A DNA stretch of 64,000 nucleotides. Source: Ignelater luminosus. Lineage: Eukaryota > Arthropoda > Insecta > Coleoptera > Elateridae. The notes under the pieces are model-generated. The model saw nothing but the letters and a program-made list of their open reading frames with translations, did no database searches and had not been told where the DNA came from. The position numbers and the translations under genes are program-made. The DNA is taken from the NCBI GenBank assembly GCA_011009095.1, contig VTPC01008022.1, forward strand, positions 187,106 to 251,105. The letters are read 5' to 3'. Below, piece after piece: positions 35,401 to 46,079 of this stretch; within the stretch, counting starts at the first letter, position 1; every line of letters starts with the position of its first letter.

Positions 35401-38400
35401 AAAGATTGCCTTTACCAACCAATAGGTCGCTAAAGGTTGCATGTAGTAATTTGTCTCTTCCAAAAAGTTACTTAAAGTGGAACACAATTAAACTTTAACC
35501 TCCATTAAACATTATTAATTTTTAATTTTAACGCAAATCGACTTTGGTCTTTTACCTTTTTTTCTTTCGGCGATCTTCTCCTAAGGTGACCTCCAGAGGT
35601 TTGTTTTCTCCATTAAGCTCCTTACGGTAGCACACAATCTAGCTTCGAATTCTGGTACCGTTCTTAAGTCAGCTATACTCTAACACGTACCGTCTTTAAC
35701 CTCCAACAAACCGCGGAAGACAACCTAGAGTAATGTTTTATTCCTCTATCAAGACATCTTCGGTGGCATATACTTGAATTTTGACCTCTAGCAACCTTAA
35801 GTCAGTTATACTTTAACACAGATTAATTTTACTCTCTACTCTTCTTGGGTGACTTATAGTGAACTTTCTTCTTTATTAAGCTCCTTACGGTGGCGCACAA
35901 TCGATGCTTTACAGTTATTAACCTTCTTCACTCAGTTACACTCCAAGGTGAATCGATCCTACCCTTCCATTGTTCCTTTCCTTCGACGACCTCATCTATC
36001 AAGCCTCTTACGGTAGCATACAATAGAGGTTCAACTTCAATTAACCTTCTTGAGTAACCCTCCAACAGGCTTCTTCCGGCGACTTACGGTGAGCTTTATT
36101 CTACTTTAAGTAACACAGAGTTGGAACCTGCTTTCTATTGATTTTTTTTAGATTAGTTAAACTTTAACATAGGTTACATTCCACTTTCCAAAAGTTCTTA
36201 TTTAGCGTTCTACAGTGAGCTTTGACTTCCATCAAGCGCATATTTAGTTGAACTTTGCTTTCTATTAACCTCTCAAGTCAGTTATACTTCAACGAAAGTC
36301 AGTGTTTCCCTTTTTCTAACCGTTTTATCAGTTATTCACTCCTTAACAAACCTATGTATTTTGGTGGCCTTTAATGGGTTTTCATCTTTTATCAAACATC
36401 TACTGTGGTACATAGACGACATTTGCTTTCAATTGATCTTTTTAAAGCAGTTATATTTTAACACAGATCGGATCTTGCCTTTTAACAAATTTCTTTGGCG
36501 GCTTGCAGTGCTGCCTCTCTTCCATGAAGTTATTTGCGGTGCCCCTCGTCTGGGTTTCTGAGCACAGCGGGATGGAGCGCAACGAGAAGGCGGACGAACT
36601 CGCCAGATTTGGAACCGAGGATACCTGCTTAGGACCAGAACTTTTACCGAAAACATCAATCTCATCAGCTCTGAATGCATAGACCAGCGAGACCAAAAAG
36701 GCTTATAGGTATAGTGAAAGACCCAACATAACCTAAATTTAGGAGTGGCGATGAAACGACTTTTCACTCTCTGCGAGAATGTAAGAGTTATAAAAAACTG
36801 ACGTTTAAAACCTTACAGAACGTTACCCAACAATAAAAGAGTTGAATTTTCTAGCCTATAACAACATCCTCAATTTTGTGAGAGAGTCAGGAAGTCTTGG
36901 GCAAAGTACATAAGAAGAAATAGTAAACGTTCGTAGAGGTGGTTAAGGAAATGGTGACAGCTTAGTAAACAAAAGCTTATTAAAACCTCTTTGTTTGTTT
37001 CTAGCTTTTGTGACTACTGCTACTACTTACGCCATCGCTTTTACACTTCAACAAGCCACCGAAGGTTCAACAGAAGGCTGTCTTTCCCGTCAAGATACTT
37101 TCCGTGGCATACAATCAAGCTTAAGCCTCGTTAACTTCTTTCAGTCAGTTGATATTAAGTATAAAATCGACTTTACCTTCTTGTGCAACCCCTTCTATCA
37201 AATTACTCAAGGTGGCACACAATCGACTTTCGACCTCCAGTAATCCTTTTTAAGTCAGTTATACTCTAACACAGATCGCGTCCACCATCTAACTAACCGC
37301 CAAGGGAGGCTTACAGCTGTTCTTCCCCTCCATCAAGCCACCCTTAGTGATACGGTGACACACAATTAAGTCTCGACCTCTATTCAGCTTTTTAAGTCAG
37401 TTGCACTCTAACATGAATCACCCTCATCCTCTAACAGCCAGCCAAAAGCAGCCTATAGTAATCTTTGTTCACAAGCCACCTACACTGGCAAAGGCGGGCT
37501 ATTGTGATCTCTTTCCCCCATTTAAGCACATACTTAGGCTTTGACCTCAAGTAACCTTTTTGAAGTCGATTATATATTCTAACATAGTTTAACTTCGTTC
37601 TCCCAAAAGACTTTCTTTGGTAATCTACTTTTTCAAACCACCTACGGTACACAAAATCGAATTTCGACTTTCAATAGGCTACTTTAGTGAGTTACGGATC
37701 GCCCTAAACTTCTAAAAGGCTGCCAAAGGCGGCCTACAGCGATTTGTCTTATCAAATTATTTACGCTGAAACACAATCGGGCTTAAGTCAATTATACGTT
37801 AACAAGGGCCGACTTTGTCTTGCAACAGGTCACCTTTGGCAATCTACTGTATTAATCCACTTATGGTGACACAAAATCGAGTTTCGTCCTCCAGTAGTTT
37901 TCTTAAAGCAGTTATATTCTTGGGTCTTTGACTGTAGCCTGCAGTTGTTCTCTTTTTCATCAAGCAACGTACTGTGGCACACACTTCTCCTAAAGATTTT
38001 TAGGGAAAGTAAAACACAGTAGATCATCTACCAATGGTTCAGAATTGACTAATTACCCATTTCATTACATCAATTCTTCCAAAAGATGTAGGATGCCTTT
38101 ACCTGTTTTACGAACAACCAAAAGATGAAGGCTAGTTATTTCCAAGCTTCGTGCGCTTGAAGACGTTTGATCAGTAAGTCAAGAGCTATAAAATAAGCAA
38201 TACAGTTTTAGGCAATTTTGCAAAGATTGTGTAGTGTCTCTTAAGTTTAACTTTTTTATTTCTGTAGAACTTATTAATCCTGATACCACTACAAACGCTG
38301 CTACCACCATGATTCCAATTACAACCACCACGCATAAATCCAATTATCAAATTCCTGAAGTATTCGTAGAAGTATTTATGCCAAAAGGATTAAAAGTATC

Positions 38401-40253
38401 AATTCCAAATCTGGAAGGAATAAGACTGTTTGAATTTCATGGAAGAATCAATAAGAAAATGCATAGTAGAGAAGAAGGAACTTTTACGGGAAGTGTTACA
38501 GAAGCAATAGATGGACAGTGGATTTATTCTGATAAGAGTGTAAGGTTAAGAACTGGTGATAGTTTATATTATTGGGTTAAAGTTGATTATTTTGATGGAA
38601 GTAAAACAGTTAGCCACTACAAAGAAGATCAGACTTTTATTGTTGCCGGTAAGAAACTAAAATAGGTAAACCTTTCAACTTATTAATGTTTACTTCCTCG
38701 TAGAATTAATTCCTTCTGATGGTTATGTAAGTAGTACAAGTATACCGACAACCAGCTCCACTTATATATTAACAACTACTAGTACAACAGAATACCCACC
38801 ATGCAAAGAAACCCCTACTACAGTAAACGCAAAACCCAGTTGCCAAGGAAAGTTAATTTTCGAAGAAGATTTTAACGAGTTGTCGGTTGAAAGATGGCTA
38901 ACTGAAGTTAGATTTGCAGGGGAGCCGGTAAGCAATAACTAAATTATAACTTTCTTCCTGGAAAATCTAAACGACCCACATACTATCTTGTGACAAGTTA
39001 AAACGTATTTTACTATTAACCACCTGCAACCTTGACTAGCTGATTTAAAAGAAACCTATTAAAATAATTTCTTGAAAGATAAATCAATTGTTTTAAACAT
39101 AGTGTTTATTTTATTTAACAACAAACTTGAATAAAATATTTTTTAACATTCACTTTTTGAAGGACTACGAATTTGTAATCTACAACAACGACAAAGAAAA
39201 TTTGTATGTAGAGAAAAAGATGCTTCATATAAGACCAACACTAACGGAAGATAAATACGGTGCAGGGTTTGTTTCAAAAGCGGGGAAATTTGATTTAGGA
39301 GAAAGGTATGTTTGTTATACGTTTTAGTTCCATGTTTGTTTTTCTTTTTTCTTCTAGTTGTACTGGCACAACACAATCGTTCGAATGCGTACAGAAACCC
39401 AAAGCTTGGCTAATTCTACCTCCAATATTATCCGCGCAGATATCAACAAAGCCTAATTTTTCGTTTGTTTATGGTGTTATTGAAATAAGAGCGCGTCTGC
39501 CTAGAGGAGATTGGATTTATCCAGGTAACAAAACTTATTTTTGTATTAAAAATGTTTCAATTGCAATTTCTAGAACTATTTCTAAAGCCCAAAAATAATA
39601 TGTATGGTCTTGGTTATGAATCGGGATTGCTTAGAATTGCTTTTGTTCCGGGGAACGATGATATGAGCCAGCAACTTAGTGGTGGATGTGTTTTGGGGCA
39701 AACATTTGTCGCTCGAAATTATGCAATTAAAAGCGTGCGGTCTGAAAAACGCTGGACGAATGATTTTCATGTATTTAAGGTCGAATGGAAACCTGGTAGT
39801 ATCAATCTCCTACAAAAATGCTTATTATAGATTAGATTATATTTATAACTTCTTTTTAGATAGTATTGTCTTAAGCGTGGATGATGAAATCTATGGAAAA
39901 ATCAATCCGCCTGAAGGTGGTTTTGCTAGCGAAGAGGCCAATCTTGGTTTAGATGCAGAAATAGTTCAGAACTGGAAGAAAGGTAGTCAACTAGCTCCTT
40001 TCGACAAAGAAGTAAGGAATGCATTACATAGCTTGTAAATTATGTACAAAATTGATTTTTCTTACAGATGCATCTGGTATTGGGCGTAGGAGTGGGAGGA
40101 TTATGTTTCTCAAATACAAGCTCTAATAAACCTTGGGACAGTGATGATCCAAAAGCTCAACTTCATTTTTATCGTTCTCTAGATGTATGGTCTAAGACTT
40201 GGAGTGATAGTAGCGAGCTTGTAGTCGATTATATAAGAATTTGGGCTTTGTAA
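29417..40253 (+). CDS. GNBP: Beta-1,3-glucan recognition protein (GNBP) with seven CBM39 domains and a GH16-like domain, 1224 aa
   Basis: Exons: 29417-29795, 30844-31200, 31259-31600, 31648-32019, 32071-32469, 32528-32878, 38268-38648, 38704-38927, 39163-39305, 39358-39524, 39574-39795, 39860-40011, 40068-40253. All introns are GT-AG and the 3675-base total is in frame. Exon 1 holds a signal peptide (LLLYLFCLLLLGSEIKS) and CBM39-1. Exons 2-7 each hold one further CBM39, at about residues 150-243, 250-358, 378-482, 515-615, 632-732 and 760-860. The repeating signature is PKGLKVSIPD, REEGTLS, WTFLDKNV, GDVIYYWVKVDY. Thr-rich linkers precede several of them. From about residue 915 a GH16-like domain follows (LIFEEDFNE, RARLPRGDWIYPELFL, WSKTWSDSSELVVDYIRIWAL), but the ExDxxE catalytic motif is absent (MYGLGYESGLLRI in its place), as in recognition proteins. 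Family role: a haemolymph glucan sensor feeding prophenoloxidase/Toll. Usual members have one CBM39 and about 490 residues. CBM39-2 is the most diverged. Exon joining is inferred from phases. Confidence 0.85.
30517..30745 (+). repeat. Duplicated 5' flank of the GNBP gene, copy 2
   Basis: This matches the 28775-29080 segment (TGAAATAAACTGTAAAA, TATTCTCAATAGACCAATGT, AACGACGCTGATTCCAAAAC). It lies inside intron 1 of the GNBP gene and directly upstream of an in-frame ATG at 30756 with a hydrophobic leader, so it may carry a second promoter. Confidence 0.65.
30756..30843 (+). promoter_or_regulatory. Possible alternative first exon / second start for the GNBP gene
   Basis: An ATG at 30756 is in frame with the second CBM39 exon, and the 29 codons between are open and hydrophobic (MFYIVRCFLSNVVLNFLIRY...IACFAEN). 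Used as a first exon it would give a six-CBM39 secreted form lacking CBM39-1. The duplicated flank just upstream supports the idea; otherwise the segment is simply the end of intron 1. Confidence 0.4.
32985..38030. repeat. Diverged ~100-150-base tandem array filling GNBP intron 6
   Basis: Nearly the whole 5.4-kb intron between the sixth and seventh CBM39 exons consists of degenerate copies of a unit. Its order is roughly CTTCACCTTCCAACAGGCC, GGCGGCCTACAGTGG, CTCTATCAAGCCACTTACGG, TGGCACACAATCGACTTTG, CCTTCTTAAGTCAGTTATAC, TCTAACACGGATCG. The AAGTCAGTTATAC landmark recurs every ~100-150 bases (for example 33984, 34079, 34212, 34313, 34423), giving several tens of copies. A LINE fragment interrupts it at about 36540-36945. 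It is non-coding. Confidence 0.8.
36540..36945 (+). mobile_element. LINE 3'-end fragment (RNase H domain)
   Basis: A plus-strand open segment at 36548-36679 reads VWVSEHSGMERNEKADELAR, then FGTEDTCLGPELLPKTSISS. This matches the C-terminal RNase H motif (GHSGIxGNExADxLAR) of non-LTR retrotransposons. Past it, decayed sequence (DETTFHSLRECKSYKKLT) resembles the Cys/His-bearing tail that follows RNase H in such elements. It is a short, degraded 5'-truncated copy inserted in the tandem array within the GNBP intron. Confidence 0.7.
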
Positions 40254-40293
40254 ATAATTTTAATTGTTTTAGTTTTTTAACAGATAATTTAGA

Positions 40294-40299
40294 AATAAA
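40294..40299 (+). terminator. Poly(A) signal of the seven-CBM39 GNBP gene
   Basis: AATAAA 40 bases after the stop codon, the first canonical hexamer downstream. Confidence 0.6.
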
Positions 40300-41690
40300 C
40301 GACTACTTTTGCTCACTATGCAGGGTGAGTTTTTTCGATGTTTGCTGTAGAGATCTCTGAAACTACTGCAGCAGAGACGCTTCAACGGCAAAATAGTTGC
40401 AGTTTCATAAGCTGAATTCAATGTAATTATTGTTTAGATAAAAGCTTATAGATTACTAGACATTTTTAAAAAGCCAAATTTTTATAATTCCTTTCAACGC
40501 AAGCAGTTCTGTTAGCATTGGTTTTCCAGAAAAAATAGAAAGGTAAAAGTCATAAATAATTTATTAGGTAGGGGAAAATAGAATACTTACATCCTTGTAC
40601 AATAACTAACTGTCAATCCAAAAAACTTCCTACCACACTTAACAATCTAGCTTTTAACTCGATAGAATCAGTCTGTAGACCACCCCTAGCTTAGTGGTTC
40701 AAGCACCCAACATAGTAATAAAATTGGCGATTATTGTCCCTGGTTCGAACCCCGGTGAGATCGAACATTTACAAAAAAATAAAGTAAATTAGGAATGCAA
40801 AATGATAAACCAAATCGCCCTTCTCAGGGCGAATGCCTGAAAACAAAAGCAGAGTCAACTTTCGATACGTCGCGACAAAATAAATATTACAACAGAATGC
40901 AGCAACAGCCTAATTAACACCTCAGACACTAAAAGAACAGCCCTCGTACTTTGTCGTAATGGTTTACACCCACACAGCGACCTGGAAACGCTTCATTCAA
41001 ACAGTCCATAAGAAAAACAAGATAATGGAGAGGGATGCTCCATCATGCTGACACCACAAAGTAGTATTAGAAACATCCGGTTCTTCATTATCTGGATACA
41101 ACTCAACTGGAGCAAGAACGAGATGGTCTCTTAGAGGTTCTCAATACTTTTCTTTTAATAAAAATACAAACCTAAAATTCTATTGCCGATAAAGCCCACC
41201 CAAACATTAAATTTCTCGGGATATTGAGTACGGACATCCATCATCTAGTGTGGGTACTGGGGTGTCCAATACTCTCACTAGAAAAACTTTAGATTCTATA
41301 CTGCGATGCGGGAGTGACCAATGACCAGTGGATTATTTTGTGTAAGGTTATAGCATTTTCCGGTTTAACGGATCGCAGCGAGCTGTTTAATACAAATCTA
41401 ATAAGATCTTGAGATGTTCTGAAATTTTCTGGTAAGTTAAAGAGTGTTTATTTCTATCAGGACATTTTACTAATACATATATACAGAGTGTTCTCTGTTG
41501 CGAAGCCACACCAGCAAATGTGATGATCTTGACTTGGATTCTGGCATCCCTATCGATTGAGCTATTCTTAAGCACTAAATGAGGTCCGTTATTGAGCTTT
41601 TAAGTCAATTTATTCTAAGTTTTTGTAAATCCCCCCCCCATCTCCGACGTTCAAGCTGATGCAGGCACAACTTCCTCTTAGGTCTGCACG
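40300..41690. other. Intergenic region between convergent GNBP genes, left part
   Basis: No host gene seen. At 40683-40768 there is a tRNA-like segment with an A box (TAGCTTAGTGG) and a B box (GGTTCGAACCC) but no pairing acceptor stem, so it is a pseudo-tRNA or SINE head. The rest holds only short ORFs without family similarity. Confidence 0.4.
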
Positions 41691-42106
41691 GACATAGACC
41701 ACTTTTTAAGTTAACTCACGGACCGCCGCTGTAGTATTAGCAGGTAACACTATTGGACCTTACTTTTTACTACAACGACTAAATGGAGAAAATTATTTTT
41801 AGTTCATTAATCAACTGATAGACGATTCTCCAGTCAATCTGCAAAATAGAATCTGGATGCATAATAGTGTACCAGCTCGTTATACCTATAACGCTGGGGA
41901 ATCGTTAAACAAAGATCTTCCTTTGGGGTTTTCTGAAGAAAACGGTTTACCAAACACCTCCAGAAAATTTACGAGACCTGCAAGCACGAATAATGGACAG
42001 AGTACAATTAATTGCTCCATAAATGCTTAGAATAGTTCATAATGCAGTACTATAGCGAGCAACCGCCATCCTGGAAGCTAACGGAAGACAATTTGAACAT
42101 TTATCC
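41690..42106 (+). mobile_element. Decayed Tc1/mariner-superfamily transposase fragment
   Basis: Plus-strand remnants in two frames, with at least one stop and a frameshift: GNTIGPYFLLQRLNGENYF, then LQNRIWMHNSVPARYTYN, and later in another frame PPENLRDLQARIMDRVQLIA and ILEANGRQFEHL. These match the order seen in the C-terminal half of insect IS630/Tc1-mariner-type transposases (...GPYFLEGxLxG..., ...MWxQHDGAPAH..., ...ENLRARI..., ...NGRHFEHL). The block with the third catalytic acidic residue is missing, so the copy is dead. It ends exactly where the 9-base array begins. Confidence 0.65.
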
Positions 42107-42107
42107 G

Positions 42108-42790
42108 GTCAATCATGCCGTTCTGTCTTGTTGGACCTCTCGGACCTGTTGCGCTTTTTGGATTTTTCGGTCCTTCGGGCTTCTCCGATCTGTCGTACTA
42201 TTCGGAGCTCTGAAGCCTTTTGGACTTTTCATGTTTATGTGGCCGTTTGGATCTGTCAGGTCTGTTGGACTTACTGGACTTCGCGGCTCTTTCGGCTTCT
42301 TTCGGTCCTGTTGGACGGTTGGGTCTTCTCGGCCCTTCGGATCTCTCAGGCCGTTTGGATCTCTTAGGCCTATCGGCTTCTGGGATTTCTTGGCTCTTCG
42401 GGCTTCTCTGGTCTGTCGTACTATTTGGACCTCTCGAGCTCTTTGAACTTCTCGAGTCTATGTAACCGTTTTGATTTCTCGGTTCTGTCGGACCTTTCAG
42501 GCCTATCTGGTCATACGGGTCTGTCAGGCTTCATGGACTTCTCGGGCCTTCGGGTTTCTCTCCGTACTGTTGGACGGTTCGGCCCTTTTGGGCCGTGAGT
42601 CTGTTGAATCTTTTCGACTTTTCGGCCCCTCGGGCCGTTTGGATTTCTTCGGCCTGTCGGACCGTTTGAGCCTGTCGGGCTGTTTGATTTGGGTTTTCTC
42701 GGCTCTTCTGGCTTCTCTGTCGGGCCTTTCGAGCTTCTTTAGCTATTCGAGTCTGTCGGGCCGATTTAGAAGTTATCACTTTGTTTTCGG
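42108..42790 (+). repeat. 9-base-period degenerate array (T-rich strand on plus)
   Basis: Successive 9-mers such as CTCGGACCT, TTTGGATTT, TTCGGTCCT, TCGGGCTTC, TCAGGCCGT, TTGGATCTC repeat for almost 700 bases with much divergence. Because the period is a multiple of three and the unit seldom makes stops, long meaningless ORFs appear in several frames. The same repeat occurs reversed at 52170-54040 and in this orientation at 62110-62460. Confidence 0.8.
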
Positions 42791-45110
42791 GCCGCGTCAA
42801 GCTTGCCCCCAGTCGGTTCGTACAGGGCTCCAATTTATGGTCTACAACCAACTAATAATTCTGTTGTATAGGATAAGCTGTTATCTTAATTTTCCAATAC
42901 GGATCTTAATAAGTTCTTAACCATATCATCTCAATTCTTGATTTTCTCTTGTTTTAGATTTTAAAGTCTCGTGATGTTATAGAGAAATCTTCTAATTTCT
43001 TTAATAAAAATCTTCCAAAATGTAGAAATAAGAATTGGTAGCACTGAATAAAACTTTATCCGGTTTTTCACAGTTTATACAACACGGCAAAATGATGACA
43101 TTTTACAAAAAAGAAATGCAATGAGTAATGACATTAAATAGCATAACTCACTTTGGTGTTTAACTTTCTTTTTACACCGCTAGTAGAGGTTTCAACTTTT
43201 AAATGCACGATAATTTAATTTTAAAACAAAGAAAGCTTAAAACAAAAAAATCAAGTACTCAGAAACCTTTCCCCTCGTATGAAATATGCCATTTTCCATA
43301 CTCGTTACGTAAATAACTATTATTATATTATTGTTTCTAGTGATTCATACATAACAGAAAGTGAGAGATGGTAATCTTATATCCACATCAAGAACAAGTT
43401 TTCATTATTGTTTTTGTTAATGTTATTATTATTGCAGATAAATCGATTGATTGTTGCAGAAATCTTTTATGTGTCGCGTTGAAAGCAGAGTAACATTCAG
43501 TTAACTGTTTCTGACAATCTTGATTTTTTGAACACAACAATCTCTTTCATAGTAGAAATACTTAGGTTCAAATTACATGAATGCTAGAATCCAGTGAATT
43601 CTCGAATTTCTAGAACAAAAATATTAGCGATTGTTCAGAAACCTGAAGTCTCAAATATGAACTCCAAATGTCTATTATTACGGCTTGTATACGATTATTA
43701 ATTTTTTCTACTGCCATTCTAAAAAAAGGGAACTGTTTTTTGCATTGATACCTAATACTAGAAATTCAGCTTCTTGCACCAATTAAAGTATCATTTATAA
43801 TGTGATCTTGTTACCCTATTTCGTAACTTAAAGAGCTTGTCAAATTGGTAGATTTAAGATTTTTCCATTTTTCTTCTAATTTTTAATGATTGTGAAAAGG
43901 ATAATAAACTAATGAGCTAGAAGCTTATAAAAATGTCACTCTTAGCACCTGTAACATAAATAATTATTATAAAATCTAACAGGGTATAATAATCTCATGC
44001 ATCTTCTATAAAGTTAAACATCTAAATTAAAATTTTAAAAAAAATGTACTCGTCTAGAAAAGTCTAGAGGATTGATATACAGGGTGGTGACTTGCGCACG
44101 TGTACGATATAATAACAAATCCAATGTTCATTTTTACTTATGGTTATATTATCTTCCCAGTTGTTTTTACAGCGATTATGTAAGTTCACAATTAAAAACT
44201 ACACAAGATAGGTAGGACTAATCTTATTTATGTATTACCAACGATTTACATTTTATTTTTAATTGTTTTAAAATATAAGGTGCTGTAATGTAAATACTGA
44301 AATTTGGCAGTTTTAACTAACGAGCGCATTGGCTGAGTGGTCAAGGAAGTCGCGTGTTACACAAAAAGGCCAGGGTTCAAATTCCACCGGACGCCATAAT
44401 TCTTATTCTTTTAAATCTTGTTTTACCTCTCTTTTTTGTAATAATTAACTACAATAACAATAATAATAATTTTTCTTTAATCACAAAAAACTTCAATAAT
44501 TATATTAACGAAAAAAAAAACAAACTGAAACATAGTTTTAAAATAATTATTGCTACGGTGGACAGCATTCGATCAAACTTATAGTAGAAGACACTTATTC
44601 TAGTAATTGTTATCGCTACAGCATCCCATGGGTAATTATTAGCGGTTAGGGTAAATCAAGCCAAATGTTTCTCCTGCGTCTCTTATGTCTTTTTATCTAT
44701 CTGGATACAGAGGACATTTGTTGCGCGTCGAGGATGGTGCAGCCAAATATATAGCGACCGGAGAACTAACTTTGTCGGTGCACAATTCCACCTCATGCAG
44801 AGAATGAGTGAGGCAGCGGAGAAGGAAAATATTTAATGAACCTTCAATTCTCCTTTCGCTCTTCATTTCGGCGGTATTTGGGAAACCGAAATCAAATCTG
44901 TCAAAACTCACCTTTCCAGATTAATTGGGAAAAAGAAATATTAACATCTGTGGAATACTACACGGTTCTCGTACTGATTGACACGGTTTTAAACTCCCGC
45001 CGGTTTTGCTAAGTGAGTTTTGACCTCAATGACTGCGCTGCTCTTACTCCTGGTCATTTCTTGACGCCAGAGACCATTACTACTCCACCCAATATTTATC
45101 TTTATTTCTT
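42791..45110. other. Intergenic AT-rich spacer with a tRNA-like segment
   Basis: No gene seen. At 44322-44398 there is a tRNA-like sequence with a good A box (TGGCTGAGTGG) and B box (GGGTTCAAATTCC), but its ends do not pair, so it is probably a pseudo-tRNA or SINE head. A lone MITE-like end (TATACAGGGTGGTGAC) lies near 44078. Confidence 0.4.
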
Positions 45111-45114
45111 TTTA

Positions 45115-45765
45115 TTTAATAATCTGGTATAATTCGATCTATAGATTGCAAAAGTAAAATTAGAACATTTTTTAGAACAATCTGTCAAACCGCAAGCGGC
45201 GTCGCTATAATTTATTGAATGGAGCTATTACTTTTTTATTGCTTTAATTGACAACTCGTAAGATTCTCGACACAAACCATAGGTCTAAAGTTATTAATGA
45301 AGGGATTAGAACAAAAAATCGGGATTGGTTCCGTTTAATTGTCGAGTCTCGGTTATTCGTAAACTCTTAAAGATATTAGGTTCAAAATTTAGTAACCTGG
45401 TACAGTTCGATCTCGAGATTGCAAAAGTGAAATTAGAACGTTTTTTAGAACAATCGGTCAAACCAAAAACGACGTCGACTTTCATTTGTTAAATGGAAAT
45501 GCTATTTGTTTATTGCTCCAATCGACGACGCATAAGATTCCCGACACAGAACTCGAAAAGTTCCATATTAGGTCTAAAATTGATAATAGCGAAATTAGAA
45601 CAAAAAGTCGGGATCTGTCCTGTTTAACTATCTACATTCGATTAATCGAAAATCATTAAATATATTAAGCTGAAATTTAGTAACCTGGCACAGTTTCATC
45701 ACTAGATTGCAAAAGTGAAATTAGAACATTTTTAGAACAATATGTCAAACCGGAAACGACGTTGA
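45115..45765. repeat. Tandem repeat, ~280-base unit, about 2.3 copies
   Basis: The phrase TGGTATAATTCGATC...GATTGCAAAAGTAAAATTAGAAC...AACAATCTGTCAAACCG starts near 45124, 45400 and 45685. The rest of the unit (ATTGCTTTAATTGACAAC, AGATTCTCGACACA, GGTCTAAA, GAACAAAAAATCGGGAT) recurs in order in the first two copies; the third is partial. Divergence is moderate and the array is non-coding. Confidence 0.75.
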
Positions 45766-46079
45766 TTTGGGTAGATTAGATGATTGAGGTGACACTTGTA
45801 GTATTAAAATCTTGATAAGCATTTCAAGAGCGCAGCCATTTGCAAAGACCCCAGAAGTTAAGATTGCATTTTATCTTCTCACGACAAGCTGAACTGATAT
45901 TTACAGTTTATTATTTGCCTGAGATTAGATCATGAATACAATTAAAAGACAATGAAAGACAAGTAGGCAATTATTTATAAATTTTAATGCTTTAATTCTT
46001 CAAGTAATGTTTGAATTCTTTTAAACCATATCACAACAGTTTGGTTTATCAAGAATGCCATTATTAAAAAAAATCCTTT

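Noticed and set aside
40683-40768. Functional tRNA gene
   Set aside because: A and B boxes are present, but the ends cannot form an acceptor stem and the anticodon arm is not convincing.
41160-41290. Reverse-transcriptase-like fragment (KFLGI near 41205)
   Set aside because: Only five or so residues agree with the LINE motif, with no continuing similarity.
42042-42920. ORFs of up to 149 residues on both strands near 42.0-42.9 kb
   Set aside because: Same artefact of the 9-base array; low-complexity, no domain.
44322-44398. Functional tRNA-Leu/Ser-like gene
   Set aside because: Good boxes, but 5' and 3' ends do not pair; downstream sequence is AT-rich spacer.
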